In this document: piece after piece, positions 7,169-16,063 of the stretch
Layout: each line of letters begins with the position of its first letter
How positions within the stretch are numbered: position 1 is the first letter of the stretch
Source of the DNA: Flavobacteriales bacterium
Lineage (GTDB): Bacteria > Bacteroidota > Bacteroidia > Flavobacteriales_D > Crocinitomicaceae
Length of the DNA stretch: 41,715 nt
Reading direction: 5' to 3'
Assembly: GCA_947488235.1 (NCBI GenBank)
Contig: CANLAQ010000024.1
Coordinates: 1-41,715, forward strand
Notes under the pieces: generated by a model
What the model was told of the DNA's origin: nothing
The model's input: only the letters and a program-made list of their open reading frames with translations
Databases searched by the model: none
Position numbers and translations under genes: made by a program

Positions 7169-8499
7169 TAATTTTTGATTTTTAATTTCACTTTAACCAT
7201 TTTCACCCGTTTTTTATCAGAGGACTCTACGACCAATTTAATATCGCCTTGCATGTATGATTCGTTGTTTTTAGGGATTCGACCGGCCTTTTCTAAAATA
7301 AAACCACCGATTGTATCGGCATCTCCCTTTACTTGTTCAAAATCTTTACCATCTATTCCAATAATTTTATAAAGATCATTTAAGGCAGTTCGACCTTCAA
7401 AAACATAAGTTGTTTCATCCAGTTTTGTAAAAACAATCTCATCATCATCGAATTCATCAGTTATATCGCCAACTATTTCTTCAAGAATATCCTCAAGTGT
7501 AACGACACCGCTTGCTCCACCATATTCATCAACAACTATAGCAAGGTGCATTTTTTTATTTCGAAACTCTTGAAGCAAGTCATTTATCTTTTTATTTTCA
7601 GGAATAAAAAATGGTTTCCTCAACATCGAATGCCAATTAAAATCAATCTGCTCGGCTAAAAAGGGAAGTAAATCTTTGATGTAAAGTATCCCAATAACAT
7701 TATCCGTTGTATCCTTAAAAACAGGAATTCGTGAATAACCTGACTTCAAAACAAAGGCAAGCACCTCTTTAAAATCAGATTCCTCATCAATTGCAGACAT
7801 TTCAATTCTTGGTTTCATTATTTGACACGCTTCGGTGCGACCAAACTTGACAATTCCTTCAAATAATTTTTGTTCATCTTCGCTGGTAGAATCTTCTTTG
7901 GTAAGCGCAATGGCAAATTCCAATTCATCCGAAGAAATTTGTTCAGATTTTCGTCTTCCTTTACTAATGAAAGATGTACCGCTCACCAGCGCCCATTTAA
8001 GCCATGACATTGGCGGAGTCTTTCCCATTAATCTCAATGGAACGGCCATAATCTTGGCCACTTTTAACGCATTATTTGTAGCGTAAATTTTTGGTATTAC
8101 TTCTCCAGTAATTAAAATAACAAAAGTAATTCCGAACACTTCCAATAAAAACCTAATCAATTCATTTCCTTTAGCAACAGGATAGAATTCGTCAAGGACA
8201 AAAGTGGATAAGATTACTATGGCCACAATTACAAAATTGTGTGTGATCAGCATTGAGGCAAGTAAATCTCTTGGTTTAGAAAGTAGATCAATAATAGTTT
8301 TGGATCGCAGGTTGTCTTCTGATTTCAGGGCGTCCTTCTCACTAGGTTTTAGCGAAAAAAAGGCAGATTCAGATCCCGACATGGTTGCAGAAATGAAAAG
8401 AAGCAGTAGAACGATTAATAAATAAATAATCGCTTGGTTGCTTAAGCCTGCTTGGGTAACACTCGTAAAGTCAAAACTGGGAGGTTCGGTACTCATCAT
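7168..8499 (-). CDS. gldE: Gliding motility-associated protein GldE (CNNM/CorC-type membrane protein)
   Basis: GldE belongs to the hemolysin C/CorC/CNNM family. The protein (about 443 residues) has an N-terminal DUF21 transmembrane domain (hydrophobic segments near residues 25-45, 90-110 and 135-160), a CBS pair (IMKPRIEMSAIDEES through SGYSRIPVFKDTTDNVIGILYIKDL, then FIPENKKINDLLQEFR to GGASGVVTLEDILEEIVGDI) and a C-terminal CorC/HlyC domain (YVFEGRTALNDLYKIIG). The frame also has a TTG start at 8508 that would overlap ssb by four bases, but ATGATG at 8499-8494 is the more natural start, five bases after the ssb stop. In F. johnsoniae GldE acts with GldD in gliding. Transport of a cation is possible by family, not shown. 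Confidence 0.92.
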   Translation of the reverse strand: MMSTEPPSFDFTSVTQAGLSNQAIIYLLIVLLLLFISATMSGSESAFFSLKPSEKDALKSEDNLRSKTIIDLLSKPRDLLASMLITHNFVIVAIVILSTFVLDEFYPVAKGNELIRFLLEVFGITFVILITGEVIPKIYATNNALKVAKIMAVPLRLMGKTPPMSWLKWALVSGTSFISKGRRKSEQISSDELEFAIALTKEDSTSEDEQKLFEGIVKFGRTEACQIMKPRIEMSAIDEESDFKEVLAFVLKSGYSRIPVFKDTTDNVIGILYIKDLLPFLAEQIDFNWHSMLRKPFFIPENKKINDLLQEFRNKKMHLAIVVDEYGGASGVVTLEDILEEIVGDITDEFDDDEIVFTKLDETTYVFEGRTALNDLYKIIGIDGKDFEQVKGDADTIGGFILEKAGRIPKNNESYMQGDIKLVVESSDKKRVKMVKVKLKIKN

Positions 8500-8504
8500 C
8501 GCTA

Positions 8505-8945
8505 TCAAAATGGGAGGTCATCTCCATCCTCTGGAGTTAAATTTGGTAGTATAGTTGGAGGACTCAATCTTTCTTCCTTCCTGTAAGGTTCAGCAGACTT
8601 TTCTTGATCTAATTTTGAAAGAATAGTCATTTCTTCACCAACTACTTCTGTATTATATCTAGTATTTCCTTCTTTATCTTGCCAGGATCTTTTTTTCAAT
8701 TTACCTTCCACATAAATTTTAGATCCTTTGCGCAAATATTTTTCTGCTACCTCAGCTAAGCCACGCCAAAGGACAATATCATGCCAATCCGTGATCTCTT
8801 TTTTCTCGCCCGTTTGTTTATCTGTAAAGGACTCAGAGGTTGCAATTGAAAAGTTAGCCAATACCACCCCATTTTCCAAACGGCGGATTTCAGGATCTTT
8901 TCCAAGATTCCCAATTAGGATTACTTTATTAACACTACCGCTCAT
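8505..8945 (-). CDS. ssb: Single-stranded DNA-binding protein
   Basis: The 146-residue protein has an OB fold at residues 1-110 ([47 protein letters not shown]), a short variable linker, and the acidic tip GDDLPF that binds partner repair and replication proteins. It heads the ssb-gldE-gldD-folK run, an order of ssb, gldE and gldD shared with many Bacteroidota. Its -7 box ends only five bases before the ATG, so the mRNA may be leaderless or nearly so. Confidence 0.97.
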   Translation of the reverse strand: MSGSVNKVILIGNLGKDPEIRRLENGVVLANFSIATSESFTDKQTGEKKEITDWHDIVLWRGLAEVAEKYLRKGSKIYVEGKLKKRSWQDKEGNTRYNTEVVGEEMTILSKLDQEKSAEPYRKEERLSPPTILPNLTPEDGDDLPF

Positions 8946-8950
8946 ACAGA

Positions 8951-8976
8951 CAAATATAAAAAATATTTAACTTCAA
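8951..8976 (-). promoter_or_regulatory. Promoter of ssb-gldE-gldD-folK
   Basis: TATATTTG on the minus strand (8951-8958) fits TAnnTTTG; a TTG (8974-8976) lies 15 bases upstream, shorter than usual. The ATG is at 8945, so the expected start of transcription coincides with the start codon or lies a few bases from it. Confidence 0.55.
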
Positions 8977-8978
8977 AA

Positions 8979-11297
8979 TTATTTCTTTTTAAAGGATTTT
9001 TTTGCTCCTGTTTTTTGCGGCTGACTTTCAGCAATCGCCAAGCATGCCTCTAGTGTTAAATCAATAACAACCGCATCCTTAGGTAATTTGTAATTCAACT
9101 TGCCTATTTTTAAATATGCTCCATACTTTCCATTCAACAATTGAACATCCTCTCTTTCATCGAAAAGTTTAATTATTTTATTGGCATCATCAGTTTTCTT
9201 AATTTCTATTAACTCTAAAGCTCTTTCAAAGGTAATTGTCATTGGATCTTCTTCTTTTGGAATGGAAACAAATAATTTTCCAAGTTGAACATATGGTCCA
9301 AATCTTCCAACATTTGCTTTAACATCCTGTTCTTCCAATGTACCTAATGTCCGCGGCAACTTAAATAATTCCAATGATTCTTCTAGTGTAATAGTATTTA
9401 TGGACTGATTTTTTTGAAGAGAAGCAAAAGTTGGCTTTTCACCATCAACTTGTTCGTCTCCTACTTGAACCATAGGGCCAAAACGACCCATTCTTGCAAT
9501 AACTTTTCTTCCACTTACAGGATGAATTCCTAATTCCCTCTCCCCTGTTACGCGAGAAGAATGTTCTAATGTATTTTCAACTGAGGCGTGGAAAGGACTG
9601 TAAAATCCTTTAAGCATTTCAGTCCATTTGATATTACCAGCGGCAATTTCATCAAACTCAGCTTCAACTTTTGCAGTAAAATTATAATCTAAAATATTCT
9701 GGAAATTTTCATGCAAGAAACGCGTAACGAGTACACCAATATCTGTTGGTGAAAGACGATTTTTTTCTTTTCCTGTAGTTTCTGACTTCGTGATTTGATC
9801 TATATCAGAGCCCACTAGCGTTAATTCTTGATAATGGCGTAATTGACCTTCATTCTCTTTTTTCTCAACATAACCTCTTTTTTGGATCGTTGAAATTGTC
9901 GGAGCATAAGTTGAAGGTCTACCGATACCCAATTCTTCCAATTTTTTAACAAGGGAAGCTTCTGCGTATCGCGCCGGAGGTCTTGTAAATCTTTCTGTAG
10001 CCTTGATTTCGTTTGCAATTAATTTTTCGTTTTCGACAACCGCAGGAAGTAAGCCACTTTCATCTTCTTCACTTTCTTCAAGATTGGATGCTAAATAAAC
10101 TTTTAAGAATCCATCAAACAATATAACCTCACCTTTTGCTTGAAAATGAAGATTGTCTTCAATGCCTCCAACGGTTATGGTAGTTCTTTCCAAACTTGCG
10201 TGCGCCATTTGACTTGAAATAGTGCGTTTCCAAATTAATTCGTACAATCTCTCTTCATCGCGATCCGCTGTAATTTCATTTTTTGAGAAGTCTGTTGGAC
10301 GAATCGCTTCGTGAGCTTCTTGAGCTCCTGCAGATTTTGTAGTGTATTTCGCAAAGTGATAATAAGATTCACCGTAGCGACTTAAAATTTCATTTTTTGT
10401 TCCATTGATGGCTGTATCAGACAAATTCATAGAATCCGTTCTCATATAGGTGATATTTCCCGATTCATACAATCTTTGAGCAACACTCATGGTTTTACTT
10501 ACTGAAAAACCAAGCTTAAGACTAGCTTCTTGCTGAAGGGTAGATGTCGTAAAAGGAGCAGAGGGAGATTTAGTAGCTGGCTTTTTTTGAATTTGTTCTA
10601 CAAAAAAAGAACTAGCACTGCATTTCTCTAAAAGTGCTCGTGCATCGTCAATATTGGTGATTTGTTTATTCAATTCTGCTTTAAAACTTCCTTTATCTGC
10701 TTTAAAATTTCCAACAACCTTATAAAAGCCTGAAGAATTAAAAGCTTCGATTTCATCTTCCTTTTCAACTATTAACCTAACTGCTACTGATTGTACCCTA
10801 CCTGCTGATAAACTAGGTCGAACTTTTTTCCAAAGCACTGGGGAAAGTTCAAATCCAACTATTCTATCTAGAATTCTTCTTGCTTGTTGCGCATCAACTA
10901 ATTCCTTATTGATATGTCTCGGATGTTCAATTGCTTTTAGAATTGCGGTCTTAGTGATTTCATTAAAAGTGATTCTTCGCGTATCTTTTCCTTCCAATTC
11001 TAATGTCTCGTATAAATGCCAAGAAATCGCTTCTCCTTCGCGGTCCTCGTCCGTTGCTAGCCATACCACTTCGGCTGCCTTCGCTAATTTTTTTAATTCA
11101 GCTACTAAAGATTTTTTATCTGGTGTAACCTCGTAAAGCGGTTCAAAATTCTCGGCAATATTAACCGAAAGACCTTTTTTACCCAGGTCTCTAACATGAC
11201 CATAACTAGATTTAACAACGAATTGATCTCCCAAATAACCTTCAATGGTTTTAGCTTTCGCAGGGGACTCAACAATTACAAGATTTTTTGCCATCAT
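8979..11297 (-). CDS. topA: DNA topoisomerase I (type IA)
   Basis: TopA relaxes negative supercoils by passing a strand through a transient single-strand break. The 772-residue protein has the Toprim domain at the N-terminus (LVIVESPAKAKTIEGYLG; metal-binding DEDRE at 83-87), the domain with the catalytic Tyr284 in NITYMRTDS, the GRPSTYAPTISTIQKRGYV block, and three C-terminal repeat units of the glycine-rich kind (GRKVIARMGRFGPMVQVG, NVGRFGPYVQLG, LNGKYGAYLKIG) instead of cysteine zinc fingers. The end is a lysine-rich tail (KKSFKKK). The second Met (11294) is an equally good start. It is transcribed ahead of ssb, which has its own promoter box. Confidence 0.97.
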   Translation of the reverse strand: MMAKNLVIVESPAKAKTIEGYLGDQFVVKSSYGHVRDLGKKGLSVNIAENFEPLYEVTPDKKSLVAELKKLAKAAEVVWLATDEDREGEAISWHLYETLELEGKDTRRITFNEITKTAILKAIEHPRHINKELVDAQQARRILDRIVGFELSPVLWKKVRPSLSAGRVQSVAVRLIVEKEDEIEAFNSSGFYKVVGNFKADKGSFKAELNKQITNIDDARALLEKCSASSFFVEQIQKKPATKSPSAPFTTSTLQQEASLKLGFSVSKTMSVAQRLYESGNITYMRTDSMNLSDTAINGTKNEILSRYGESYYHFAKYTTKSAGAQEAHEAIRPTDFSKNEITADRDEERLYELIWKRTISSQMAHASLERTTITVGGIEDNLHFQAKGEVILFDGFLKVYLASNLEESEEDESGLLPAVVENEKLIANEIKATERFTRPPARYAEASLVKKLEELGIGRPSTYAPTISTIQKRGYVEKKENEGQLRHYQELTLVGSDIDQITKSETTGKEKNRLSPTDIGVLVTRFLHENFQNILDYNFTAKVEAEFDEIAAGNIKWTEMLKGFYSPFHASVENTLEHSSRVTGERELGIHPVSGRKVIARMGRFGPMVQVGDEQVDGEKPTFASLQKNQSINTITLEESLELFKLPRTLGTLEEQDVKANVGRFGPYVQLGKLFVSIPKEEDPMTITFERALELIEIKKTDDANKIIKLFDEREDVQLLNGKYGAYLKIGKLNYKLPKDAVVIDLTLEACLAIAESQPQKTGAKKSFKKK

Positions 11298-11313
11298 TCA
11301 CAATTTTACGATA

Positions 11314-11321
11314 CAAATGTA
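11314..11321 (-). promoter_or_regulatory. -7 box of topA
   Basis: TACATTTG on the minus strand fits TAnnTTTG, 16 bases before the topA ATG. The nearest TTG upstream is only 14 bases away, so the -33 element is uncertain. Confidence 0.5.
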
Positions 11322-11468
11322 GTATGAATTCAATGCAACGCACCATAGTATATTCGAGATAATTTTTTTAGGTACTCCCTTAACCTATGGTTAAAGATAA
11401 TTTTTGAATAAAAAAAATTAAAATAAAAATAATATTCAGCCAAATTGACATTTTTTAACGCTGACATT

Positions 11469-11498
11469 TTGACACCACTTTCTATTTCACTAATTTTG
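11469..11498 (+). promoter_or_regulatory. Promoter of the miaB-secG operon
   Basis: TAATTTTG (11491-11498) fits TAnnTTTG exactly and a TTG (11469-11471) lies 19 bases upstream. The untranslated leader to the ATG at 11522 would be about 18 bases. The -33 element lies in a run of TGACA repeats (11446, 11462 and 11470). The rest of the 224-base gap from 11298 holds the topA box and A/T-rich sequence without further structure that I can see. Confidence 0.8.
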
Positions 11499-11521
11499 TA
11501 CTTGAAAACGCCTGCAAAACA

Positions 11522-12961
11522 ATGAAATTAGAAGGAGATATACACGATGAAAATCGTCAAGGAGAAGCGACTATCATAGCGAATACGCTCATGAAAAAGT
11601 CTACAAAAAAATTATATTTAGAAAGTTACGGCTGTCAAATGAACTTCTCGGATAGTGAAGTCGTTGCGTCAATACTATTAAAAGAAGGATATGAAACTAC
11701 AAGAGATGCGGATGAAGCAGATGTTGTATTCATTAACACTTGTTCTATCAGAGAAAACGCAGAAACGAAAGTTAGGAATCGTTTAACTGAATTTAAAAGA
11801 AGGAAAGATAAAAATCCAGCTTTAGTGGTTGGAATATTGGGTTGCATGGCTGAGCGCCTAAAAAAATCATTATTAGAAGAAGAAAAACTAGTTGATCTAG
11901 TTGCTGGTCCAGACTCCTATCGAGATTTGCCAAATTTGATTGATGAAGTAGGAACTGGGCAGAAAGCTGTAAATGTATTATTGTCAAGAGATGAAACCTA
12001 CGCAGATATTTCTCCTGTTCGATTGGACCAAGGAGGCATCGCAGCTTTCGTTACCATTACAAGAGGATGTGATAATATGTGTTCGTTTTGTGTAGTTCCT
12101 TTTACTAGAGGAAGAGAACGATCAAGGGATCCTAAGACGATAGTGGATGAATGCAAAGATTTATTTAATGCAGGATATAGAGAAGTCACGCTCCTTGGGC
12201 AAAATGTAGACAGTTATCGTTGGAATATCAGTGCGAAAGGAGAAATAAAAAATGAGCATGAGGCTACCACTAATTTCGCTCAGTTATTGGCGCTTGTTGC
12301 GGAGGTAAATCCAGATTTACGCGTTCGTTTCAGTACTTCACATCCGAAAGATATGACCAATGATGTTATTGAAACGATGGCTAAATATGAAAATATTTGT
12401 AATTACATTCATCTTCCAGTTCAATCAGGAAACACAGAGGTGCTGGCTAGAATGAATAGAGCATATACCAGAGAATGGTATTTAGATCGAATCGCTGCAA
12501 TAAGAAATATACTTCCAGAATGCGCCATCTCAACAGACATCATTACGGGATTTTGCGATGAAACAGAGGAAGAACACCAAGACACATTAAGTTTAATGGA
12601 TTTGGTTCAATACGATTTTGCTTATATGTTTAAGTATTCTGAGCGTCCAAAAACACTTGCAGAAAGAAGATTTGAGGATAATGTGCTTCCAGAAGTTAAA
12701 GGGCGACGCTTGGAAGAAATTATTGCCAAGCAACAAGAACGCGGATTGGTTTCCAACCAAAAACAAGTGGGTAAAATTGAAAAAGTATTGATTGAAGGGC
12801 CATCAAAAAGATCAGATGAGCATTTGTGCGGACGAACGAGTCGCAATGCGATGGTGATTTTTCCAAAAGAAAATTATTCCAAGGGACAATATGTGATGGT
12901 GAAAATTTTAGAATGCACCTCTGCAACCCTTTTTGGTGAAATTGTAAGCAGCAGTAAATAA
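11522..12961 (+). CDS. miaB: tRNA-2-methylthio-N6-dimethylallyladenosine synthase
   Basis: MiaB is a radical-SAM enzyme that adds the methylthio group to i6A37 of tRNAs reading U-starting codons. The 479-residue protein shows the UPF0004 domain with cluster ligands Cys38 ([12 protein letters not shown]), Cys74 and Cys108, the radical-SAM triad Cys183-Cys187-Cys190 (GCDNMCSFC), and a C-terminal TRAM domain ([11 protein letters not shown] to GEIVSSS). I keep the first ATG because the NRQGEA element before the core resembles the N-terminal extension of other Bacteroidota MiaB proteins; Met24 (11591) is the alternative. A strong ribosome-binding-like AAGGAG lies inside codons 3-5 and precedes a 10-codon out-of-frame ORF (11547-11579). 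First gene of a five-gene operon. Confidence 0.96.
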   Translation: MKLEGDIHDENRQGEATIIANTLMKKSTKKLYLESYGCQMNFSDSEVVASILLKEGYETTRDADEADVVFINTCSIRENAETKVRNRLTEFKRRKDKNPALVVGILGCMAERLKKSLLEEEKLVDLVAGPDSYRDLPNLIDEVGTGQKAVNVLLSRDETYADISPVRLDQGGIAAFVTITRGCDNMCSFCVVPFTRGRERSRDPKTIVDECKDLFNAGYREVTLLGQNVDSYRWNISAKGEIKNEHEATTNFAQLLALVAEVNPDLRVRFSTSHPKDMTNDVIETMAKYENICNYIHLPVQSGNTEVLARMNRAYTREWYLDRIAAIRNILPECAISTDIITGFCDETEEEHQDTLSLMDLVQYDFAYMFKYSERPKTLAERRFEDNVLPEVKGRRLEEIIAKQQERGLVSNQKQVGKIEKVLIEGPSKRSDEHLCGRTSRNAMVIFPKENYSKGQYVMVKILECTSATLFGEIVSSSK

Positions 12962-12967
12962 AGAGAC

Positions 12968-14209
12968 ATGAACATTCAACAGATCAAACAGCGTTTTGGA
13001 ATTATTGGAAATGCTCCTGCTTTGAACAGGTCAATTGAAGTTGCCATACAAGTTGCCCCTACAGACATCTCCGTGTTGGTTACAGGTGAAAGCGGAACGG
13101 GAAAAGAAATTATCCCTCAGGTTATTCATCATTTAAGTGCCCGAAAACACGGTGAATATATTGCTGTAAATTGTGGGGCAATTCCTGAAGGAACCATTGA
13201 TTCAGAATTGTTTGGCCATGAAAAAGGATCTTTTACTGGAGCCAATGGCAGTCGCCAAGGATATTTTGAAGTGGCCAATGGAGGTACGATTTTTCTAGAT
13301 GAAATTGCTGAATTACCCATGCAAACACAAGTGCGTTTATTGAGGGTTCTTGAAACAGGAGAGTTTATTCGGGTAGGAGCATCAAAAGCAATCAAAACTA
13401 ATGTAAGAGTCGTTGCCGCAACCAACGAAAATATGCAAGCGGCAATCAGCAGCGGAAAATTTAGAGAAGATTTATATTACAGACTGAGTACCGTTCCTAT
13501 TCAATTACCGGCTTTGCGGGAGCGGAATGAGGACATTCATTTGCTTTTCAGAAAGTTCGCTTTAGATTTTGCAGATAAATACAGAATGCCTGCAATTAAA
13601 TTAACCGATGATGCAGTAGCCATTTTGATTCAATATACTTGGCCGGGTAATATTAGACAATTAAAAAATTTAGTAGAACAACTTTCCGTTATAGAGACAA
13701 CGAGAGAGATAAATGCACAATTGCTTGCCAGTTATTTACCTAAAGTAAGTGAGAAATCACCCATGTTAATAAAAGAGGAGAGTAATGAATCCTTTTCTGA
13801 AAGGGAAATTATGTATAAATTTCTCTTTGAAATGAAAAAAGATCTGACGGAATTAAAAAAATTAGTAGTTGAATTACTTTCACAAGGAGGAAATGTAAAT
13901 CTTAATTCTGATCAGGCAGACCTTGTAAATAGACTGTATTCAGATGTGAATGAACCTTTACCGCATTCATCACGAATCCTTCCTGTAGGGAAAAGCGATG
14001 CTAATATTGGATTTAGTCACAATAATGAAGCCTTCGAATCACATGTAGAATTCGAAGAATCCTTATCTTTAGAGGATCGAGAAAAAGAACTTATTCAAAA
14101 AGCGCTGGACAAGCATCGAGGGAAAAGGAAATACGCTGCGAGTGAATTAGGAATTTCTGAACGGACATTATATAGAAAGATTAAAGAATATAATCTTATT
14201 GATTTATGA
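12968..14209 (+). CDS. Sigma-54-dependent transcriptional activator without receiver domain
   Basis: The 413-residue protein is a bacterial enhancer-binding protein that remodels sigma-54 RNA polymerase. The AAA+ domain begins almost at residue 1: Walker A GESGTGKE at 40-47, the sigma-54 contact loop GSFTGA at 87-92 (Ser in place of the first Ala of GAFTGA), Walker B GGTIFLDEIAEL near 105-116, and the TWPGNIRQLKNLVEQL sensor region near 222. There is no sensor domain before it. Residues about 260-360 are a linker with a helix (FLFEMKKDLTELKKLVVELL) that could be a coiled coil and may take the role of the missing input domain. The C-terminus is a Fis-type helix-turn-helix (RKYAASELGISERTLYRKIKEY). 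It lies six bases after miaB and overlaps lptE by four bases; its targets are unknown, and no -24/-12 promoter is obvious in this window. Confidence 0.92.
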   Translation: MNIQQIKQRFGIIGNAPALNRSIEVAIQVAPTDISVLVTGESGTGKEIIPQVIHHLSARKHGEYIAVNCGAIPEGTIDSELFGHEKGSFTGANGSRQGYFEVANGGTIFLDEIAELPMQTQVRLLRVLETGEFIRVGASKAIKTNVRVVAATNENMQAAISSGKFREDLYYRLSTVPIQLPALRERNEDIHLLFRKFALDFADKYRMPAIKLTDDAVAILIQYTWPGNIRQLKNLVEQLSVIETTREINAQLLASYLPKVSEKSPMLIKEESNESFSEREIMYKFLFEMKKDLTELKKLVVELLSQGGNVNLNSDQADLVNRLYSDVNEPLPHSSRILPVGKSDANIGFSHNNEAFESHVEFEESLSLEDREKELIQKALDKHRGKRKYAASELGISERTLYRKIKEYNLIDL

Positions 14210-14715
14210 AACATCTAATTGTTTTGTGTTTGATTTCATTGCTATCATCTTGTTGGCCTAGCAGTGTTGGATTTAAAGATACTGGTGGGATGCCCTCTGA
14301 GTGGCAATCTTTTCATTTAACCACTTTGAATATTAACGCTCCCAATTGCCCTCTCTATTTTGGTGCACAGATGTCTGAAAAGATTAAAGATGGCATTCAA
14401 AACAATACCCGCTTAAGTTTAGCAACTAAAAAAGAATTGGCCGAACTAAAGATTGAAGGCACAATCAATAGTTATCAAGTTAATCCAATTGCAATACAAA
14501 GTGGTGATAATGCTTCCAAAAATAGATTGACGATTAGTATCTTGTTTACAATCGATGCCAACAAACCAAAAGAAGAAACTTTTACTTTGAACAGTACAAG
14601 ATTTGCGGATTTTGATTCAAAAACAAATTTATCTGAAGTTGAAGCCGAGTTATTGAATACCATAAGTGAACAAGTAGTTCAAGATGTGATTAATAAATTA
14701 ATGAGTAATTGGTAA
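14206..14715 (+). CDS. lptE: LptE-like LPS-assembly lipoprotein
   Basis: The 169-residue protein has a lipoprotein signal with Cys16 (SLLSSCWP) and the LptE-type layout: an N-terminal SVGFKDTG, then VYFG-like [38 protein letters not shown] with the strand after a helix, and a C-terminal helix [12 protein letters not shown]. LptE is the lipoprotein plug of the LptD barrel that inserts lipopolysaccharide in the outer membrane. It overlaps the sigma-54 regulator by four bases (ATGA) and the next gene by one base (TAATG). The Bacteroidota LptE family is distant from the E. coli protein; placement rests on the layout and the operon. Confidence 0.83.
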   Translation: MKHLIVLCLISLLSSCWPSSVGFKDTGGMPSEWQSFHLTTLNINAPNCPLYFGAQMSEKIKDGIQNNTRLSLATKKELAELKIEGTINSYQVNPIAIQSGDNASKNRLTISILFTIDANKPKEETFTLNSTRFADFDSKTNLSEVEAELLNTISEQVVQDVINKLMSNW

Positions 14716-15575
14716 TGCTGAATAAATCCAACATCAATTTACACCTGTTCTCGAGTGAAACACTTGACGATAAATTGACTTTAGAATTTAAAGAGTTGAT
14801 CGCCATTTATCCTTACGCCTCTTCTTTTGCACTGGCTTATTTAAAAGGATTAAAGGCTAATGGCCATATTCAGTTAGAAGAAGAATTACGACAACATGCT
14901 TTCAAAATTTCAAATCGATTTATTCTTTATCAATTACTAAAAGAACCAATTGAAGAAGCAATAGAAGAAAAGGAGAAAGAAGATTTTTCAACTGAAATAA
15001 GTTCATTAATACCTGAAGAAGTAACTTCAGCAGAAGCAGAGACAATTGAGGAGCCAGTTCTCAAAACAGAAATTCCTTCCAATACAGCAATTGAAACTGA
15101 AGATGCCATTTCCACCTTAATCAATACCAGTGTAGCAGCCGCCCAATTCACAAAAGAACTTTTAGAAGACGAGGCACGACTCCTTAAAAAAGAAAAAATT
15201 GAAGAAGAGATCGCCAAAATTCAAACAACAGAAGAAGTTGAAATCAATACTATAGATATTTCACAAGAAAAATCATTCCTAGATTGGTTAAATACTGGAA
15301 GTATTTCATCTGCAAATAAGGTGGAAATTAAAAAACCTTCCCTTGATCCTGTTGAAAAACCGAAACGAGAATTTTTCTCTCCCATTAAAAAAGCAAAAGA
15401 GAGTATTGATGAAAATCGTACTCCCGTGAGTGAAACATTAGCTAAAATATTTGTCCTTCAAGGAAATTATCCTAAGGCAATATCAGTTTACGAGCAATTA
15501 ATTTTGATTTTTCCCGAAAAAAAGAGTTTCTTTGCATCCCAAATAAGAAATATTACAAAAAACCTAAATAAATAG
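14715..15575 (+). CDS. Uncharacterised acidic protein with a C-terminal TPR-like segment
   Basis: I do not recognise a named family. The 286-residue protein (ATG at 14715; the frame opens from a TTG at 14709) has a helical N-terminus (residues 1-75, with [26 protein letters not shown]), a long Glu-rich low-complexity middle (about 75-225), and a C-terminal tetratricopeptide-like unit ([40 protein letters not shown]). It has no signal peptide, so it is probably cytoplasmic. The arrangement between lptE and secG is, as I recall, common in Bacteroidota, and suggests a helper in envelope biogenesis. It ends three bases before secG. Confidence 0.8.
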   Translation: MLNKSNINLHLFSSETLDDKLTLEFKELIAIYPYASSFALAYLKGLKANGHIQLEEELRQHAFKISNRFILYQLLKEPIEEAIEEKEKEDFSTEISSLIPEEVTSAEAETIEEPVLKTEIPSNTAIETEDAISTLINTSVAAAQFTKELLEDEARLLKKEKIEEEIAKIQTTEEVEINTIDISQEKSFLDWLNTGSISSANKVEIKKPSLDPVEKPKREFFSPIKKAKESIDENRTPVSETLAKIFVLQGNYPKAISVYEQLILIFPEKKSFFASQIRNITKNLNK

Positions 15576-15578
15576 AAG

Positions 15579-15899
15579 ATGGACATCCTGTTATCAATTT
15601 TAATTATCATCGCTAGTGTATTGTTAACCTTAGTAATTTTTGTTCAAAACCCTAAGGGTGGAGGATTAAGTACAGACTTTGGATCCGCTTCTCAATTGGG
15701 TGGTGTAAAAAAAACAAATGAATTTATAGATAAACTGACTTGGTCTTTAGCAGGTATTATAGTAGTTGCTAGTATTGTAATTACTATGCGTCAACCAAAA
15801 GCGATTTCCAATACGCAAAAACAAGGAACACAACAAGGTCAGGAAAAAAATCCACAAGGACAGAATCCACAAGATCAGAATAACGGAGGGAAAAAATAA
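15579..15899 (+). CDS. secG: Preprotein translocase subunit SecG
   Basis: SecG is the small membrane subunit that assists SecYEG protein export. The 106-residue protein has a first membrane helix at residues 3-22 (LLSILIIIASVLLTLVIFVQ), the conserved NPKGGGLSTDFG loop, a second helix near 52-70, and a Gln/Asn-rich hydrophilic tail. It starts three bases after the previous gene and ends the operon before a strong hairpin. Confidence 0.95.
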   Translation: MDILLSILIIIASVLLTLVIFVQNPKGGGLSTDFGSASQLGGVKKTNEFIDKLTWSLAGIIVVASIVITMRQPKAISNTQKQGTQQGQEKNPQGQNPQDQNNGGKK

Positions 15900-15914
15900 T
15901 CCTAAATAATTTTC

Positions 15915-15980
15915 CTTGACATAACAAGTATTTTAAATGTCAGTATGTCACGCATACTGACATTTTTATTTTAAGTCAAG
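15915..15980 (+). repeat. Large interrupted palindrome before groES
   Basis: A perfect 13-base inverted repeat (AAATGTCAGTATG at 15935-15947, CATACTGACATTT at 15953-15965, loop TCACG) lies inside a second pair of arms, CTTGAC at 15915-15920 and GTCAAG at 15975-15980. The inner hairpin followed by TTATTTTAA works as a terminator; the outer arms are not needed for that and suggest an extra role such as a protein-binding site for the groESL promoter. Confidence 0.7.
15935..15973 (+). terminator. Terminator of the miaB-secG operon
   Basis: The perfect 13-bp stem with a five-base loop is followed directly by a T-rich tail (TTTTTATTTT counting the end of the stem), 35 bases after the secG stop codon. 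The tail lies on the plus-strand side only. Confidence 0.8.
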
Positions 15981-16063
15981 TTAAAAAAATGCATATTTGT
16001 CGTAAGAATTCATTTGGTACAAAATTCGATGAAGTCAAATCACTAAAGATTAATAATTAATAT

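Noticed and set aside
11530..11544. Exact 15-base match to the T7 gene 10 leader, as if vector sequence were present
   Set aside because: The match is confined to 15 bases, the flanks do not continue into vector sequence, and the reading frame of miaB runs through it without a break. Contamination is not supported; I keep it only as a curiosity.
15935..15965. CIRCE/HrcA operator before groES
   Set aside because: The inverted repeat has neither the TTAGCACTC half-site nor the nine-base spacer of CIRCE.
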